A stretch of DNA of 64,000 nucleotides, from assembly GCF_050436995.1 (NCBI RefSeq), contig NC_134747.1:937501-1001500 (forward strand), written 5' to 3'. The translations under genes were made by a program, and so were the position numbers. Shown here piece by piece: positions 19,561 through 31,123 of the stretch. Position 1 is the stretch's first letter, and every line of letters starts with the position of its first letter. The stretch comes from Anticarsia gemmatalis. Its lineage: Eukaryota; Arthropoda; Insecta; Lepidoptera; Erebidae. The notes beneath the pieces are model-generated. The model ran no database searches. It was not told where the DNA came from and saw nothing but the letters and a program-made list of their open reading frames with translations.

Positions 19561-20855
19561 AAAAATCTCACGTGGGGAGATGCGGACAGTAGCAATTAAT
19601 AATTTATAATTCGGAATTTGATGACTTCAGCTCCGATATTTTCCAAAAAGAGCCGAATGGGAAACTGCCACTATCTGGTTATCAATTCAAAATATCAAAC
19701 CAGAAGTAAAACATCAAATAAATTAGTATTTCAATCTGAACTAAGACACAGCTCGTTGTCCGTTCAGAGGTCAACTGAGGTCAATTGTGACGTCACACAT
19801 TGATTGTACAGTTCGCTGCTGAATTACATGAGTTATTACAATGATATGTAATAGAGAATTTGTTAATTGCTTTGTTAAGATTGTTAGATAGGTCTTTTGA
19901 TAAGACTAGACCGAAATATCTACGAATACTAACTAAGTTTTGCCCGCGACTTCATCTGCGTCGAAATATTTGTTGAAGAACATTATGTACGTATCCAGTT
20001 AACCTATTTCAAAATTCAGTTTTCTCTTACATTGTGTGTGTGTTTTGCTAGAGTGTGTAGAAATAAGAGAGAATATTTCAACTTAAAATACTCTAGAATT
20101 TCTTTATTACTTAATTACATATTTTGCTTTTCCCAAAATCTGTTAACAAAACCTTTCCATTGGCTCCTTGGCAAACAAGAAAATTACAAAAAAGGAACAT
20201 AGGTATTTTAGTTCTAAAACAGAATAAATCAGTTTTGTTGAATTTGCTTTATTTCACCAGCTTACAATTAATGAACTTAATTAACTAAAAGTTCATTGAC
20301 CTACAAGCCTACGTGCTAATTCGCACGTCCATCTCACACGGCACTACAGTACATCTTTCCACCTAATTCCCGGAGTACTTCCTGAAACTTCCTACCCTAT
20401 ATTCTCTGTATATAAACAGACCACAAATATCGCAACACGCTACACTTGTAACACAAACTTACACAATTTATTAACACGTGCACATTCTGTTTACAATTAT
20501 CAAAGAAGAGGTGCATGCGCGGACGAACGGAACTTTTTGATCCTCAATTTGTTAATATTAAAATGAGCTTATAATTTAAATAAAAAATCGGGTCAGACTG
20601 ATACGGTCTTCGTCTTTGGTGTGGTTCACCAAACTGGTGTGGCTTCTGTGCCATAATGGTCACCATTGCTTGCGAACCTAGTGAGTTCCTCTTTCCACAT
20701 GGAATGAATATTTTTGTGATCTATTAAGTTGTTGTTTTAGGTCTGGTTGAACTTTATCCGTGGTTTCTATAATTGTAGAAGCGAAACAGGGCCTAACAGT
20801 ATTCCACGAGATACCTTAATTTTTTCTCATCATTGAAAATAATTAATAGCCGCGC
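19561..20855. other. Non-coding, degenerate SINE near 20600
   Basis: AT-rich. 20610-20790 looks like a decayed tRNA-like SINE (GTGGCTTCTGTGCCATAATG, GAATGAATATTTTTGTGA). No gene signal. Confidence 0.45.
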
Positions 20856-20962
20856 ACTGACTGACCGAGCAGCCTCGCGAGGCAATATCCCGGTCCCGCT
20901 CATTTCAATCTGAAAGAAAAGAGACCTAGATATTGCCTCGCGAAGATGATCGGTCAGTCAGT
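20856..20962. other. 107-nt hairpin, 34-bp arms
   Basis: ACTGACTGACCGAGCAGCCT...GCAATATC (20856-20889) pairs with 20929-20962; 31 of 34 positions agree. GC-rich island in AT-rich DNA. It could be a MITE or a structured RNA; no TSD identified. Confidence 0.8.
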
Positions 20963-21275
20963 ACGGGGCTAGTGATTGATGCTACAATCGTTTTAGAAAT
21001 ACAAACGTTTATCTAACCAAGAACTTCAGCAACTTAGTCTTTACATCTACCAATAATAGCTTAGCAAAAAGTCAATCACACAGAAATAATCCTTCACATC
21101 CTCATTAGTCATAGTCACACATCTGAGGTATGCGCGCGCAGTCACCCAGTCTGCCGCGGAGCGCGCCCAGGCAATTAATAGATCCATTCCTCTTATTGTT
21201 CTACAGACTGTACTTTATTCCCTACAGTTATGTATGAAGCTGATTCTTGGAACGTTTTATCGTGTAATTGTCATT

Positions 21276-21513
21276 AGCCAGTTGCGCTCACCGGTCGGTA
21301 AACGGTCTGTGGATTAAGCAACCATTGGCGCGGCCATTCCATAGATGGGTGACCGCATAGTGGTATTTGAACTGGGCGTCTCCGTGCTTCGGAGGGCACG
21401 TTAAAAGTCGGTCCCGGTTGTCGCCTACTAAGATAACAGTCGTTAAGCCACGTCAAAGGCCTCTCGGGCGGCTTGAATAACTTTGACATTAGGTTGACCA
21501 CTAACAATACGAC
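21276..21513 (+). repeat. 5S rRNA-like SINE, sense copy
   Basis: In this copy the plus strand shows the 5S-like block directly: GGATTAAGCAACCATTGGCG, then CATAGATGGGTGACCGCATA (5S rRNA: GTTAAGCAACGTCGGGC ... GGATGGGTGACCGC). It continues CTCCGTGCTTCGGAGGGCAC and ends in the GTTGACCACTAACAATACG segment. Confidence 0.9.
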
Positions 21514-22300
21514 AAACAAACAAACAATTGACATTTAATTTTGTAAATCTTATACCCACGATTGAAGATTCGTCTGTTAAGGCTTCAAAATCAATGTTGT
21601 CGCAGTGAGGTACAAACAAAATATCTAACGTTTTATGATTTTGTCACTCGTTGCAAAGGCTAGTCTGATCTTTTTTTGGCTTAAATTCTCATTTCCTTAT
21701 AAGGTAGAGTCTTAATTATTGGCTATTATATTATTTATTGGGTTTATTTTGCTTTTATTTTAATGGTTAATTTTTCCTTTTTTCTTACTTCACCTTGGAA
21801 AAGAAACAACTGGATGATATGACTCGTAAGATAATTCCACACAAGCAAGAGCCTTTGTTTATCGTGAATATAATTCACCCTGGGTTTAAAACACGCCTAG
21901 TACCTAGATCTGCAAAAAAAATTGAATTAAACAAAAAGAAAGTCAATTCTCTATGAAAAAATAACAATTTGGTATGTTTTGAAAACTATTCTGAAGTCTG
22001 AACATTATATAAATATTATGATAACTAAACACCCATAGACTAGGTTTTATTTTGAGTTAACTCCAAAGTATACGATGGTTGTGTTTCGAAGAATGATATA
22101 CACGTCTTTGCCTCTAGTAAAAAGGGCACAAGTCCGATTTTGTCGAAAATTTGTTAAGTATGCCAAAATATTCAGAAAAAAAATGCTCTTCCGAATGCGA
22201 CAACAGATATTGTATATTTTTTAAAAATGAGAAAGTTAGCTATGTGCAAAATAGTTCACTTACGCTAAAAATATGGCAAAAGTGGGATAAAAGTGCCCTC

Positions 22301-22339
22301 TAATTGCTTAACTCATAATCAATATGAGTTAAGCAATTA
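22301..22339. other. Perfect 17-bp palindrome
   Basis: TAATTGCTTAACTCATA, 5-nt loop, exact complement. No element assigned. Confidence 0.9.
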
Positions 22340-22404
22340 AACAGTTCGTGAAATATATTGGAGTTATACCCTTTTTCACTACAGACACAGATATATTCTC
22401 GGGC

Positions 22405-22445
22405 GAGGCACGCGACAGACAGGGTGACGCGACGTCGCGTGCCTC
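22405..22445. other. Perfect 11-bp GC-rich inverted repeat
   Basis: GAGGCACGCGA (22405-22415) and TCGCGTGCCTC (22435-22445) with 19 nt between. Confidence 0.85.
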
Positions 22446-24889
22446 TCCACTATTAATACACATACACAGTTATACACTTATACACTTGTACATTTACAAG
22501 TTGACTGTTATCGAGAAAGCTTATAATTAGATGTGAGTAATGATAGGGCACTCTCAACAATGTAGCGCTGGAAACGGAATGAGAGACTTTGAAATAGAAA
22601 TCTGATGTTTGATTTGTTAGATAGGATATCAGTGAGATCAAATTATTTAGGATGTTAAAATGTTGACTATCTTTGTGTGTATAAATAAGTAAAGATTCCC
22701 AGTATATGACTGTTGATGACGAGATCTCGGGTTCAAATCCCAGTAAATGCTATGCCAAAAGTGCTATGGGTATTTTTTAATTTATATTTGAATAGTTTTG
22801 TGAATTGAATTTGTTTTTTTTATTGAATATTGGTGGTCTGATTTCTAACTGGTGTCAACCAAGTTTTGTTGTTCGTATTGTAGTTTGAGAGGGCAGATTT
22901 TTTAAAATAAAAAATGTATCAGGGTTGTAGAGTCAACTTGCAATTTAGTTAACAAAAGTTTAATTATGCTTCACTGGCAGTTTCAGCTGCCATGATTCTT
23001 TAATAAATGTCATGAATTACTGAACTTTCTCTTATCACTCCACTATACTATAAAATTCTTGGAGAAGCGCAAAAATAAATAATTGATACTTAATTATGTA
23101 GCTCTATTTTTCTTTCTGTCCGCGTTATTTCGACTTAGAAAGATTTATTATGAGCCTAATATTCTCTGAATTAATATGGTCGAAAAGATTACCTATTTGT
23201 GGTCAAAATGTCGACTCATCCAGCTACCTATATACCAATTAATAAAGTTTGCGGTTAAATTAACCAAGATAGGAGCAAATTAAATACCTATTTATCATAA
23301 TAACTATTTGAAAACATCCTTGTTTTGCTATAACTATGATTCATCTATTCCTAAAAGTGGATATAAGGCTTGCTACACACATAATCGGCATTTATTCGCA
23401 CAGTTGGCCCATAAAGTCAGATGTTTTTGAATGAATATTCGTGATTCACAAGCCGTTCGGCTGTCGCATCTGAACGCTCGGCTTGGTAACTGCCAACTTA
23501 TGCGGATTGATTTTTATCCTTTCGCTGCTTCTACCTGTTTGCGAAAAAACTCAAAATCTACCAACGGATTTTCATGCGCTTTTCAACAATAGATAGAGGG
23601 ATTCTCAAGGTTTTAGTGTATAACTTGTTCAGGTTTTCGGTTAAATTACTCATTAACTTGGTAGAAACCGGGATGATCTTCCTGTTAATAGTATGTACTG
23701 TACTTAAAACCACACCAATAAACAATTTGATTTGTTAACTCAATCAGCATAAGCCGATTGATGACTAGCCGTTATTGCTTGAAGTCGGTTTCGTTTGTCG
23801 ACAAATGAACACTACCGGCTTGTATACGTGTGTAGCCACCCTTACGGTCTAAATAGTTAGCTTGTTCTTAGAACAGCTGATAGGAATGTGCCATTAATAT
23901 TAATTATTTCTATGAAACTTGGATAGACATTTATTGGACCACGACCAATATGTTAGTGACCCTAGAGCTATGTGAATTTTAAATGGAAGATCATATTTAT
24001 GGTTATATGAAGGTATTCACAGGATTGTCCTTGTTTCAACAAACGGCATATCCGGCAATTTTAATGTAGTCATCTAACTTTTTTCCGTGCGTCCAGGGTT
24101 TTTTATTTATTTATTTGATATGGTACACAGAAATAAGGTTTCAATCCAAACGAATGATCTAGAAGATATTCATTAAAAAATTTGGTCTCTAACGGAAAGT
24201 TACGACAAGTCTAAAATAGCCAAATTAAATTGCCGTTTGTTAGAATTTCGTAAAAATTATGATTTTAGTCTTCCTTCCTCAATCCGTCCTTCTACAATTT
24301 GGTAAATATTTTCAATTTGAAGGGGTTTTACAGTTAATTAAAAAAGAATATTTCGAGATCTCGCTTCTAAATATACTATTATAATTATTATCTTTTAAGT
24401 GCTCTCCACGGTAAATTGGGTGTTTCAAAATAAATAACTAATTTGTCCCATATATTTGTGTATGCAAACATTAGTAGTCCACTTTCCATAGCGTCGGTCG
24501 TGATAGGTTACTGTTTGCTTAGCCCTTTCACTTGCATGCACCTCGTTATCTCAGCTGATACACTATAAATCTTTTAAAGCTAATAAACACGCCATTTGTT
24601 TGCTAAAGGTTTTCAGGCTATTTTGAAATGAATGCTAGTTTGGGACAACGGCAACGGTTAAATTTAAATTTCATTCAGGATTTTTTTTTGTGGTTAACAT
24701 AACCTACCTATAGTTGAACAACTTAGTATGATTATAGCTACGGTCATCAGGCTGTTCAGGCTCATTACTTGATTACAGAAATTTTTAATAACGCTAAAAT
24801 AATTTCACAGCCATTTGTAAGTGCAAAATTTTCATCAAAACCGATTCTACAGTTTAGTCTGCGTGACATACAGACATTTAACTGCACGT
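22446..24889. other. Non-coding, nothing recognised
   Basis: About 2.4 kb of AT-rich DNA without convincing ORFs, repeats or structure, apart from a B-box-like GGGTTCAAATCCC at 22729-22742 that could be a tRNA-like SINE remnant. Confidence 0.5.
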
Positions 24890-25166
24890 TTGGCGCAGTG
24901 GTTTAAGCGGTCACCTCGCCGCGACAACCGTAGCGCCGCGTGTGGTGGGTTCGAATCCCACCCGGGACATATCTTTGTGTGATGAGCACGAGTATATGTT
25001 CTGAGCCTGGTTGTGAATTTATCTATATAAGTATGTATTTAGAAGTATATAAGTATGTTTATCAGTTATTTGGTTACCATAGTACAAGCTCTGCTTAGTT
25101 TGGAATCAAATGACCGTGTGTGAATTGTCCCACAATATTTATTTATTTATTTATTTATTTATACAG
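24890..25166 (+). repeat. tRNA-like SINE with (TATT)n tail
   Basis: AACTGCACGTTTGGCGCAGT, GTCACCTCGCCGCGACAACC, B box GGTTCGAATCCCACC, body as at 4599-4875, tail (TATT)n at 25138-25162. Confidence 0.92.
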
Positions 25167-26030
25167 CTATTCGCATTTAAAATATTAGTGCATAAACTGA
25201 TCTAAGTACAGTAATCTAAGTACATGGTTTCATTCTTCGCTACAGATTTCACCGTTACAAGTTCCTATACAAGGACATTTTAAAAGCCTTACGATGTACA
25301 CAGCTTCTGGAAGGCCATTGTGAAGTGTTTGTATAGAGGCCATCAATATTCAAGGTCTCTCTGGCTGACAGCTTTGATGATGCTAATGAGAAGAAATGTC
25401 GCTTTTGTGTGCAGTTCTGCAATTGCTGTGTAACTCGGAGTCTGGTGGCTAGAAGATTTATTTGACAAAATTGATTTTTTTAAAGCCAAATCACAGGTAG
25501 CTTTTTCAGATAAGTTAGGTTTTATAAAGGACGTATACTCAATGTGCTACCGAAATGATTAAAATTAATATATAACAAACTTGATATGTATGTATGTTTA
25601 TGTTTCTCGCACCGCTGGGAATCAGAAACTAAGGTTTTCAAAGAGCTTGAATTTTTATGGATTGTCTAATGTGTGGAAAAAGTCTTGGGCAACATTGTAG
25701 ACACAATATTCACTCTTGTCAACCTCTTTCAAAGTGTTAAGAATATACAAAATAAGGTCTTGAGGAATGGACACCATTTGAATCCTTTCGCTGAAAATAG
25801 TTCTCACGCTTATTTTACGCAACTTGTCGGTGGTTGCGTTATCGTTTAATTATTATCTTGATAGCATTTAACTGCAATACGCGTGTAACTCTAGAAATGT
25901 GCGAATAAGCAACATTACGGCAATTGTCACAGCCAATGTTTTAGTAAGCTGTTTGGTATAAGGCAAAAGGTTTCTTACATTTATTTAGTTACCGACTGAT
26001 TATAATTAATTAGCGGGTAGCTAGTCGTCC

Positions 26031-26335
26031 GCGTGGACTTTCATTTTCAGCTTCACTCCTATTTGTCACAGCGTGATGTTATATAGCCTCTTAACGAAGG
26101 GACTATTCAACACAAAAATATTTTTTCAATTCGAACCAGCTCTTTCTGATATTAACTCGACCAAACAAATAAACTCTTCAGCTGTGTATTTATTATTATA
26201 GATTTACTTTGGTGGATTCGGAATAGTACTTGAACAATTTATTATACAACCAGCTGACCCGGCGAACAAAAATATATGTTGGCCGATTCTCAAACCCACT
26301 CAATATGCTCATTGTCGCTGCGGAGGAGATCAGAA
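26031..26335. repeat. Degenerate retro-element tails
   Basis: 26031-26207 is a decayed 'GCGTGATGTTATATAGCCT ... ACTCTTCAGCT' copy. 26245-26335 is a minus-strand piece of the family seen at 43640-43832 (AGCTGACCCGGCGAACAAAA, TTGGCCGATTCTCAAACCC). Confidence 0.65.
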
Positions 26336-26438
26336 ACTAACAAGTGCCATGGAAATGTTATATATAAGATATTTTCTCCCAAAATGCTTAGAATAATAAA
26401 CAAACTTACACCTTACGATAAAATCAATATTTTAAAAC

Positions 26439-27756
26439 AATGAGTCACACCAGCACATCAAAATATGACTATTAAACATACTGCATTTAATTTGTGTACT
26501 TATGCTGATAATAATAGTTTTTGTTTTATCAAAATCGGATCAAAATTACCGTAGTTATAGCGTTATAAAGTTTCACTGCTTTTTTAAATTTGCGTTGCTT
26601 CGCGCGCTATGCGCTGACGTCACGACGCAACAGACACTCTTGTTCGACTGCGGGTGATGCGGAGTTTTGATTTGAAAAGTGATTTGCATTTAATATTTAA
26701 AGAGTCTGAGTATGTGTATGTGTTATAAATTTAATCATCGTGTTTTTTGTAAAATAAGATATCCTCGATCTCGATCGCAACGCACACAATCATCAACTAG
26801 ACCCAGGTAAAGAAAGTTGAACTCGTATACTACTAATAATATTTTTGTGTGTAGTTAACAATAAAATTGAAAGTTTGTTAGAACTGGCATTACAAATAAT
26901 GAGTGTTACGTACCTACCAAGTGTAAATTTGGAAAACATAGTTTTAAAATAATATTATAAAAAAAAAAGTTGTCACCCCTGCCTCTGACTTTAGTCAGGT
27001 TGATGGCTATCATATGAACGCATGAATCTACTCTGTAGGTAGGTAGTCTTATATGATTGGGTGTGTAATTAGAACTGTTAAACTAACATTTTAATTTTGA
27101 TATTATTAGATTTAATAAACATGGGTTCTTTTTTCAAAACAAAAAACCAACGCCAACTCAACCGCCGCGCTCGTTTCGCCGCCGCCTGTGAGGTCATTGA
27201 ACTGCTTATTAAATAGTATCAACTGTCAGGTAGAAGTTCATTGCTAGGTATGTATGAACATGATATGGCATCTTGATCTTGAGGAAGTGTTCAAAAGGCA
27301 ATAAACTTCTATTTAACATTTGCGCTTGACAGTATCAGAACCGGGCTTTAAGTTTTAGATTAGGTGTCTTTTGCAAAAATATAAAATTTACAATGGTACA
27401 GAAAAAAACAATTTTTGGGGTGTTTTTTCACTGGAGTTAGTACACATAGGAACAATACAATATTTTCTAACCATTTTGTTTGTCCACTATAAGCAAAACA
27501 AATTATTTAAAGCGAAACCGCGAGAGCGCAACGAGCCTATGTAGGTATCGGCAAGTACTGACGAAATAGCAGTGTCACGAGATGACGTCACACGTCCGTG
27601 CGGCCGCTTCGCCGGAGTTTGGCGCGAAGGCCATACTTTGACGTTTAATATCTCGGTCATTTTTGAAGATACGAAAAAAATAAAAACAGATTTTTTATCC
27701 TTGAAGTACCTAGTTTTTAAATATGCTCATAACAAAAATCATTGGTGTGACTCATT
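26439..27756. mobile_element. Possible non-autonomous DNA element, 14-bp inverted ends
   Basis: AATGAGTCACACCA (26439-26452) is matched exactly by TGGTGTGACTCATT (27743-27756). Both subterminal regions contain a GACGTCAC motif within a GC-rich stretch. No transposase frame. No clear target duplication, so this is tentative. Confidence 0.45.
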
Positions 27757-27965
27757 ACGTAGTACACGTTAGGGGCAGGTGCACAAGTGTCACGGTGTCT
27801 CACCGTGTAGGCCATCTTCCGCAAACTGTACGAGATTAGCATCTGTGTGCCGTAATTGGAAGACATTACACGGCTTGCGCGGAAGTCACATGCAAATGAT
27901 AAGCGTTAGACTGTGAGCTTGGGACTAGAGACTGTGTATTCTAAAGCATTTTCAATTATATATTC

Positions 27966-28195
27966 AACTGCACGTTTGGCGCAGTGGTTTAAGCGGTCAC
28001 CTCGCCGCAACAACCGTAGCGCTGCGTGTGGTTCGAATCCTACCCGGGACAAATCTTTGTGTGATGAGCACGAGTATTTGTTCTGAGCCTGAATGTCAAT
28101 TTATCTATATAAGTATGTATTTAGAAGTATATAAGCATGTTTATTAGGTATTTGTGTGTGAGTTGTCCAATGATATTTATTTATTATTTATTTGA
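27966..28195 (+). repeat. tRNA-like SINE
   Basis: AACTGCACGTTTGGCGCAGT, GTCACCTCGCCGCAACAACC, a B box shortened by a small deletion (TGTGGTTCGAATCC), the usual body, and TTATTTATTATTTATTTG tail. Confidence 0.92.
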
Positions 28196-28254
28196 AAATA
28201 TAAGACTTTGTATACGGTAGTGAAGGCCTTGAATGACTATAATTAAGTAAGCCT

Positions 28255-28375
28255 GCGACTTATTCCAGTGTAACCTGCGCCGAAACTTTAAGCATTCATA
28301 AGTAATATGCGTGGTCGCGTAAATTCCCGTATACGTTTATAAAATATACATGCAACGCGAAAGATTAAAAGTTAT
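28255..28375. repeat. Relative of the 7331-7466 foldback element
   Basis: CCTGCGCCGAAACTTTAAGC and AATTCCCGTATACGTTTATA followed by ATACATGCAACGCGAAAG match parts of the laminin-intron element and its right flank. Confidence 0.55.
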
Positions 28376-28583
28376 GAAAATAATTAAGTTTGGGTTTAAT
28401 ATATTGCTAAATTTTATGCGATTTATACTCGATTATAATCATATTATGATAAAATTAAGGTTTACCTTATTTGTTAAACGACGTTTTGATTGAGTTATAC
28501 TTGCCGTAGTCACGGACAGACCTTTGACTAAACATTTTCATTGAGGTAAAAAAACATTTTTTTTTCACATTTCGCTAGTTATA

Positions 28584-28797
28584 TTAGGTCGGGGAAAAAG
28601 TCTTTTCACATTATAGAATGTATGAACTTGTAATAAAATCTCTTTGGCTTCAAGAATCACAAATGAGTACACGGTTCATTAGGTTTCTTTCAGTGAACTC
28701 GTGAGGTACCCAAATATCGAGCTTTTTTGTGTAGAGAAAAGATTTTAATACAAGTTCATACATACTATAATGCGAAAAGACTTTTTCCCCGACCTAA
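28584..28797 (+). mobile_element. Mariner-type MITE, 214 bp, intact ends
   Basis: Begins TTAGGTCGGGGAAAAAGTCT and ends with its inverse, with about 57-bp arms that differ at only a few bases and TA on both sides. No coding capacity. The family is a deletion derivative of a mariner-like element. Confidence 0.92.
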
Positions 28798-29469
28798 TAT
28801 TAACTTATTTATAACAACTTTATCAAAAACAACTAAAATACTTAAAATAAGCACCTTATTATGCACGTCAGATATCTAACACCTAAAATGTCAAATTCCT
28901 ATGTAAATCAGTTCACATAAAACGTGTGATGGACAGACAGACAGATACAAAGATGGTTATATAACGGCTCTTTATCTTGTCGAAGTCCGGATGTAGTGTT
29001 ATGAATGAATTTGTAGTGTAATTACGAAACTTACAATTGACCTAAATAAATATATTATTATGTACGATATCTTGAATGAAATTATGACACGTGGATTTTT
29101 ATGTCTTCTCTTTTGTTATTCATTAAAATTTTGGGTAAATCTCCGAGGGAATTCTCCAGAGATTGATTTTAGTGCAGTAGTAAAATAACGCATATTATGA
29201 CTTTTTAGTGTTGAAATCTGCGCTAAGAATGTATCTTTTGCATTATTGACTATACAAACATACAAATAGTGACAAAGTAATAAAAGGCTATTAGTGCTTC
29301 CGCTATGCTCTTAACGTTTCTATTTGGTTTATTTTTTATTTTTTTGGTTGTTTCTCAAAACATAGTACCTAGACAAAATTTTCTAGTTTCTTACGTTATC
29401 TACAAATCTCCAAAAAAGTTTAGCTCCCCAAGAACGTATCCATTCGTTTAAGTATGCCTTACTCACACA

Positions 29470-29545
29470 GGAATCTGTTTCGTATGGTAATCGAACCCAC
29501 GACTCAACCTTACGGTACCGGCTAGGCAACCGCTAATCCACCCAC
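29470..29545 (-). repeat. tRNA-like SINE head fragment
   Basis: Minus-strand B-box-like (ATCGAACCCACGACTC on plus) followed by a run resembling an A box at 29520-29545. Low similarity to the other families. Confidence 0.4.
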
Positions 29546-30179
29546 CTTCATAGATAATACTATCAGCCTGATGGATGCTGCGAGCTCGTGGACCGCGGCG
29601 ACCACCCGCGCGGTTTATCACCGCTTATCAACGCGGCAATCTCCTGATCTGGACGCGGCCTAATTAGTGGACTCGCGTGCCAAGCCGCAGCGGTAAAATG
29701 ACGCTGATGGATAGATGAACGGGTTATTGAAGATCACCGGGATAGTATTGGAAGGTGGTGTTATTTGCTTTCGTTTCACGTGTTAGGAATACTCTCTTTT
29801 TTGCAGGACATTATCTATTCCAATGTCCAAAGCATGAACGGTTTTCGAATTCCGAGTAATTTGACTGTGCTTGCCAATAGGTTTTCGCTTTTTTAGATTA
29901 CAATTTCAATGATTCCTAGTATTTTCATTACCTTGTTAATTATGATTTATGCCTAGGCTAATTATCTTTGAATAATTTTGATATTTGTTGTAGGTTTTTA
30001 GTTTAACAATTTTTGTAATAAGACCTCAATCTCGTTTTGTAATTGAAAATAACACTCATTTTTATGCTGCTTCTCGGCAAGAGCAGTCAGTAGTAGAACT
30101 AACTCAATGTAGTACAAAACTCAAATGACCATTGACAACTACTAAAGCTCATAAAAGCCTTCTAAATCCATGACCTCAT

Positions 30180-30876
30180 CCACAAAGCGCGATCTTAAGC
30201 CCGCAGGACGGCATGATGCGTAGTCCTCGAGTCCACCGCCAGTCGCCGCGTCTCCACCGGCGTGAACACACGTCTAACACGCCGACCCATTCACTTACGA
30301 ATAAACACGCGAATTAAACATTGTTATAAATTTACACTTTATTTAATGAAATTGTGACTTTTAGGTTACTAGAGTAAAGTTAAAGATACTTTATTAAAAG
30401 TTGCTTTGAAAAGTGCTTGAGTGTGGGTCGATTTTGTTTGAAATACTCGAGTTTAAGTTTAATGAATGGAGTGCTCGTTTTGTTTTCAAAAGTTTCTAAG
30501 TTTCATGAATGGATAAACTACAGGATTACAGTGGTTTAAGTGTTTGTGTTGTTCAAAGTTCTGTGGGGTAAAGTGGGGATAAATTTGAGAGCTTTTGAGA
30601 CACTTTTGTGCTGAAGAAACTAGTGTTTTGAAGTCAAAAAGTTTTTGATATAATTATATTGTTAACAGTCTCGGTATTTCGGTATCTAAGGCAAATATTT
30701 GACAAACAGTTTGGTTAAAGTAGTGCTAAAATTACTTAAATCTTTCCTACTTAGTTCCAAAGTGTACAAGTGAATAAAAAAAGGCTTATTTTGGTGTAAC
30801 TAGTGCAAATCCTACAGTTTCATAGTAATGCGAGAATCCACGGTCAAACACGAGATGTCAAAAGTCAGATGAGATC
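30180..30876 (+). promoter_or_regulatory. Putative promoter and 5' leader of the secreted-protein exon
   Basis: A GC- and CpG-rich patch at about 30185-30300 stands in AT-rich DNA, followed by about 570 bp of AT-rich leader up to the ATG at 30877. A second GC-rich patch lies at 29575-29700. I see no convincing TATA box; an initiator-like TCAGT occurs near 30088. The role is inferred from position and composition only. Confidence 0.3.
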
Positions 30877-31123
30877 ATGCATTATTCCTTCCTGCTGACG
30901 GCTATAGCCGTGGTGGCTGCGGCTTCAGCGGCTTCAAGCCCGCGCCGCTGTGCCGGCCGACTAGCCCGCGAGCGGCTTAAAGCGGCCGAAAAGATCCGTG
31001 ACAAGAGATACTTTCATTTGTGCTGTTCGTTCCCTTGTGGGACACCGTATCGGAGGCCTAGGCCTTCGCCCACCACGAGGAGATACCAGCCGTTTCATAA
31101 AACATGGCTTGGATTGAAATATG
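30877..31123 (+). CDS. First coding exon of a small secreted protein, unknown family
   Basis: An ATG at 30877 opens 82 codons plus one base up to a plausible donor (TATG|GTACGT at 31124). Residues 1-20 form a good signal peptide (MHYSFLLTAIAVVAAASAAS). The mature part is basic: a single Cys in 'PRRCAGRLARERLKAAEK', a dibasic 'DKRYFHLCCSFPCG' with a CCxxxC motif, then an Arg/Pro-rich segment. GC content and codon use stand out from the AT-rich surroundings. Two short upstream ATGs (30854, 30867) give tiny frames. No downstream exon was identified, so the gene is partial. A KR site before a Cys-rich segment suggests a processed secreted peptide, but I do not recognise the family. It lies in the same orientation as the laminin gene. 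Confidence 0.5.

Noticed and set aside
21300..21360. 5S rRNA gene
   Set aside because: Only the 3' half-like block is present, inside a dispersed SINE with other modules on both sides.
27572..27772. 66-codon frame starting MSRDDVTRPC
   Set aside because: Lies at the right end of the possible inverted-end element and runs through its terminal repeat; likely repeat sequence.
30877..31123. Insulin-like peptide identity for the secreted exon
   Set aside because: The CCxxxC is suggestive, but the B-chain second Cys is absent and the spacing between the putative chains is too short. Kept as unknown.
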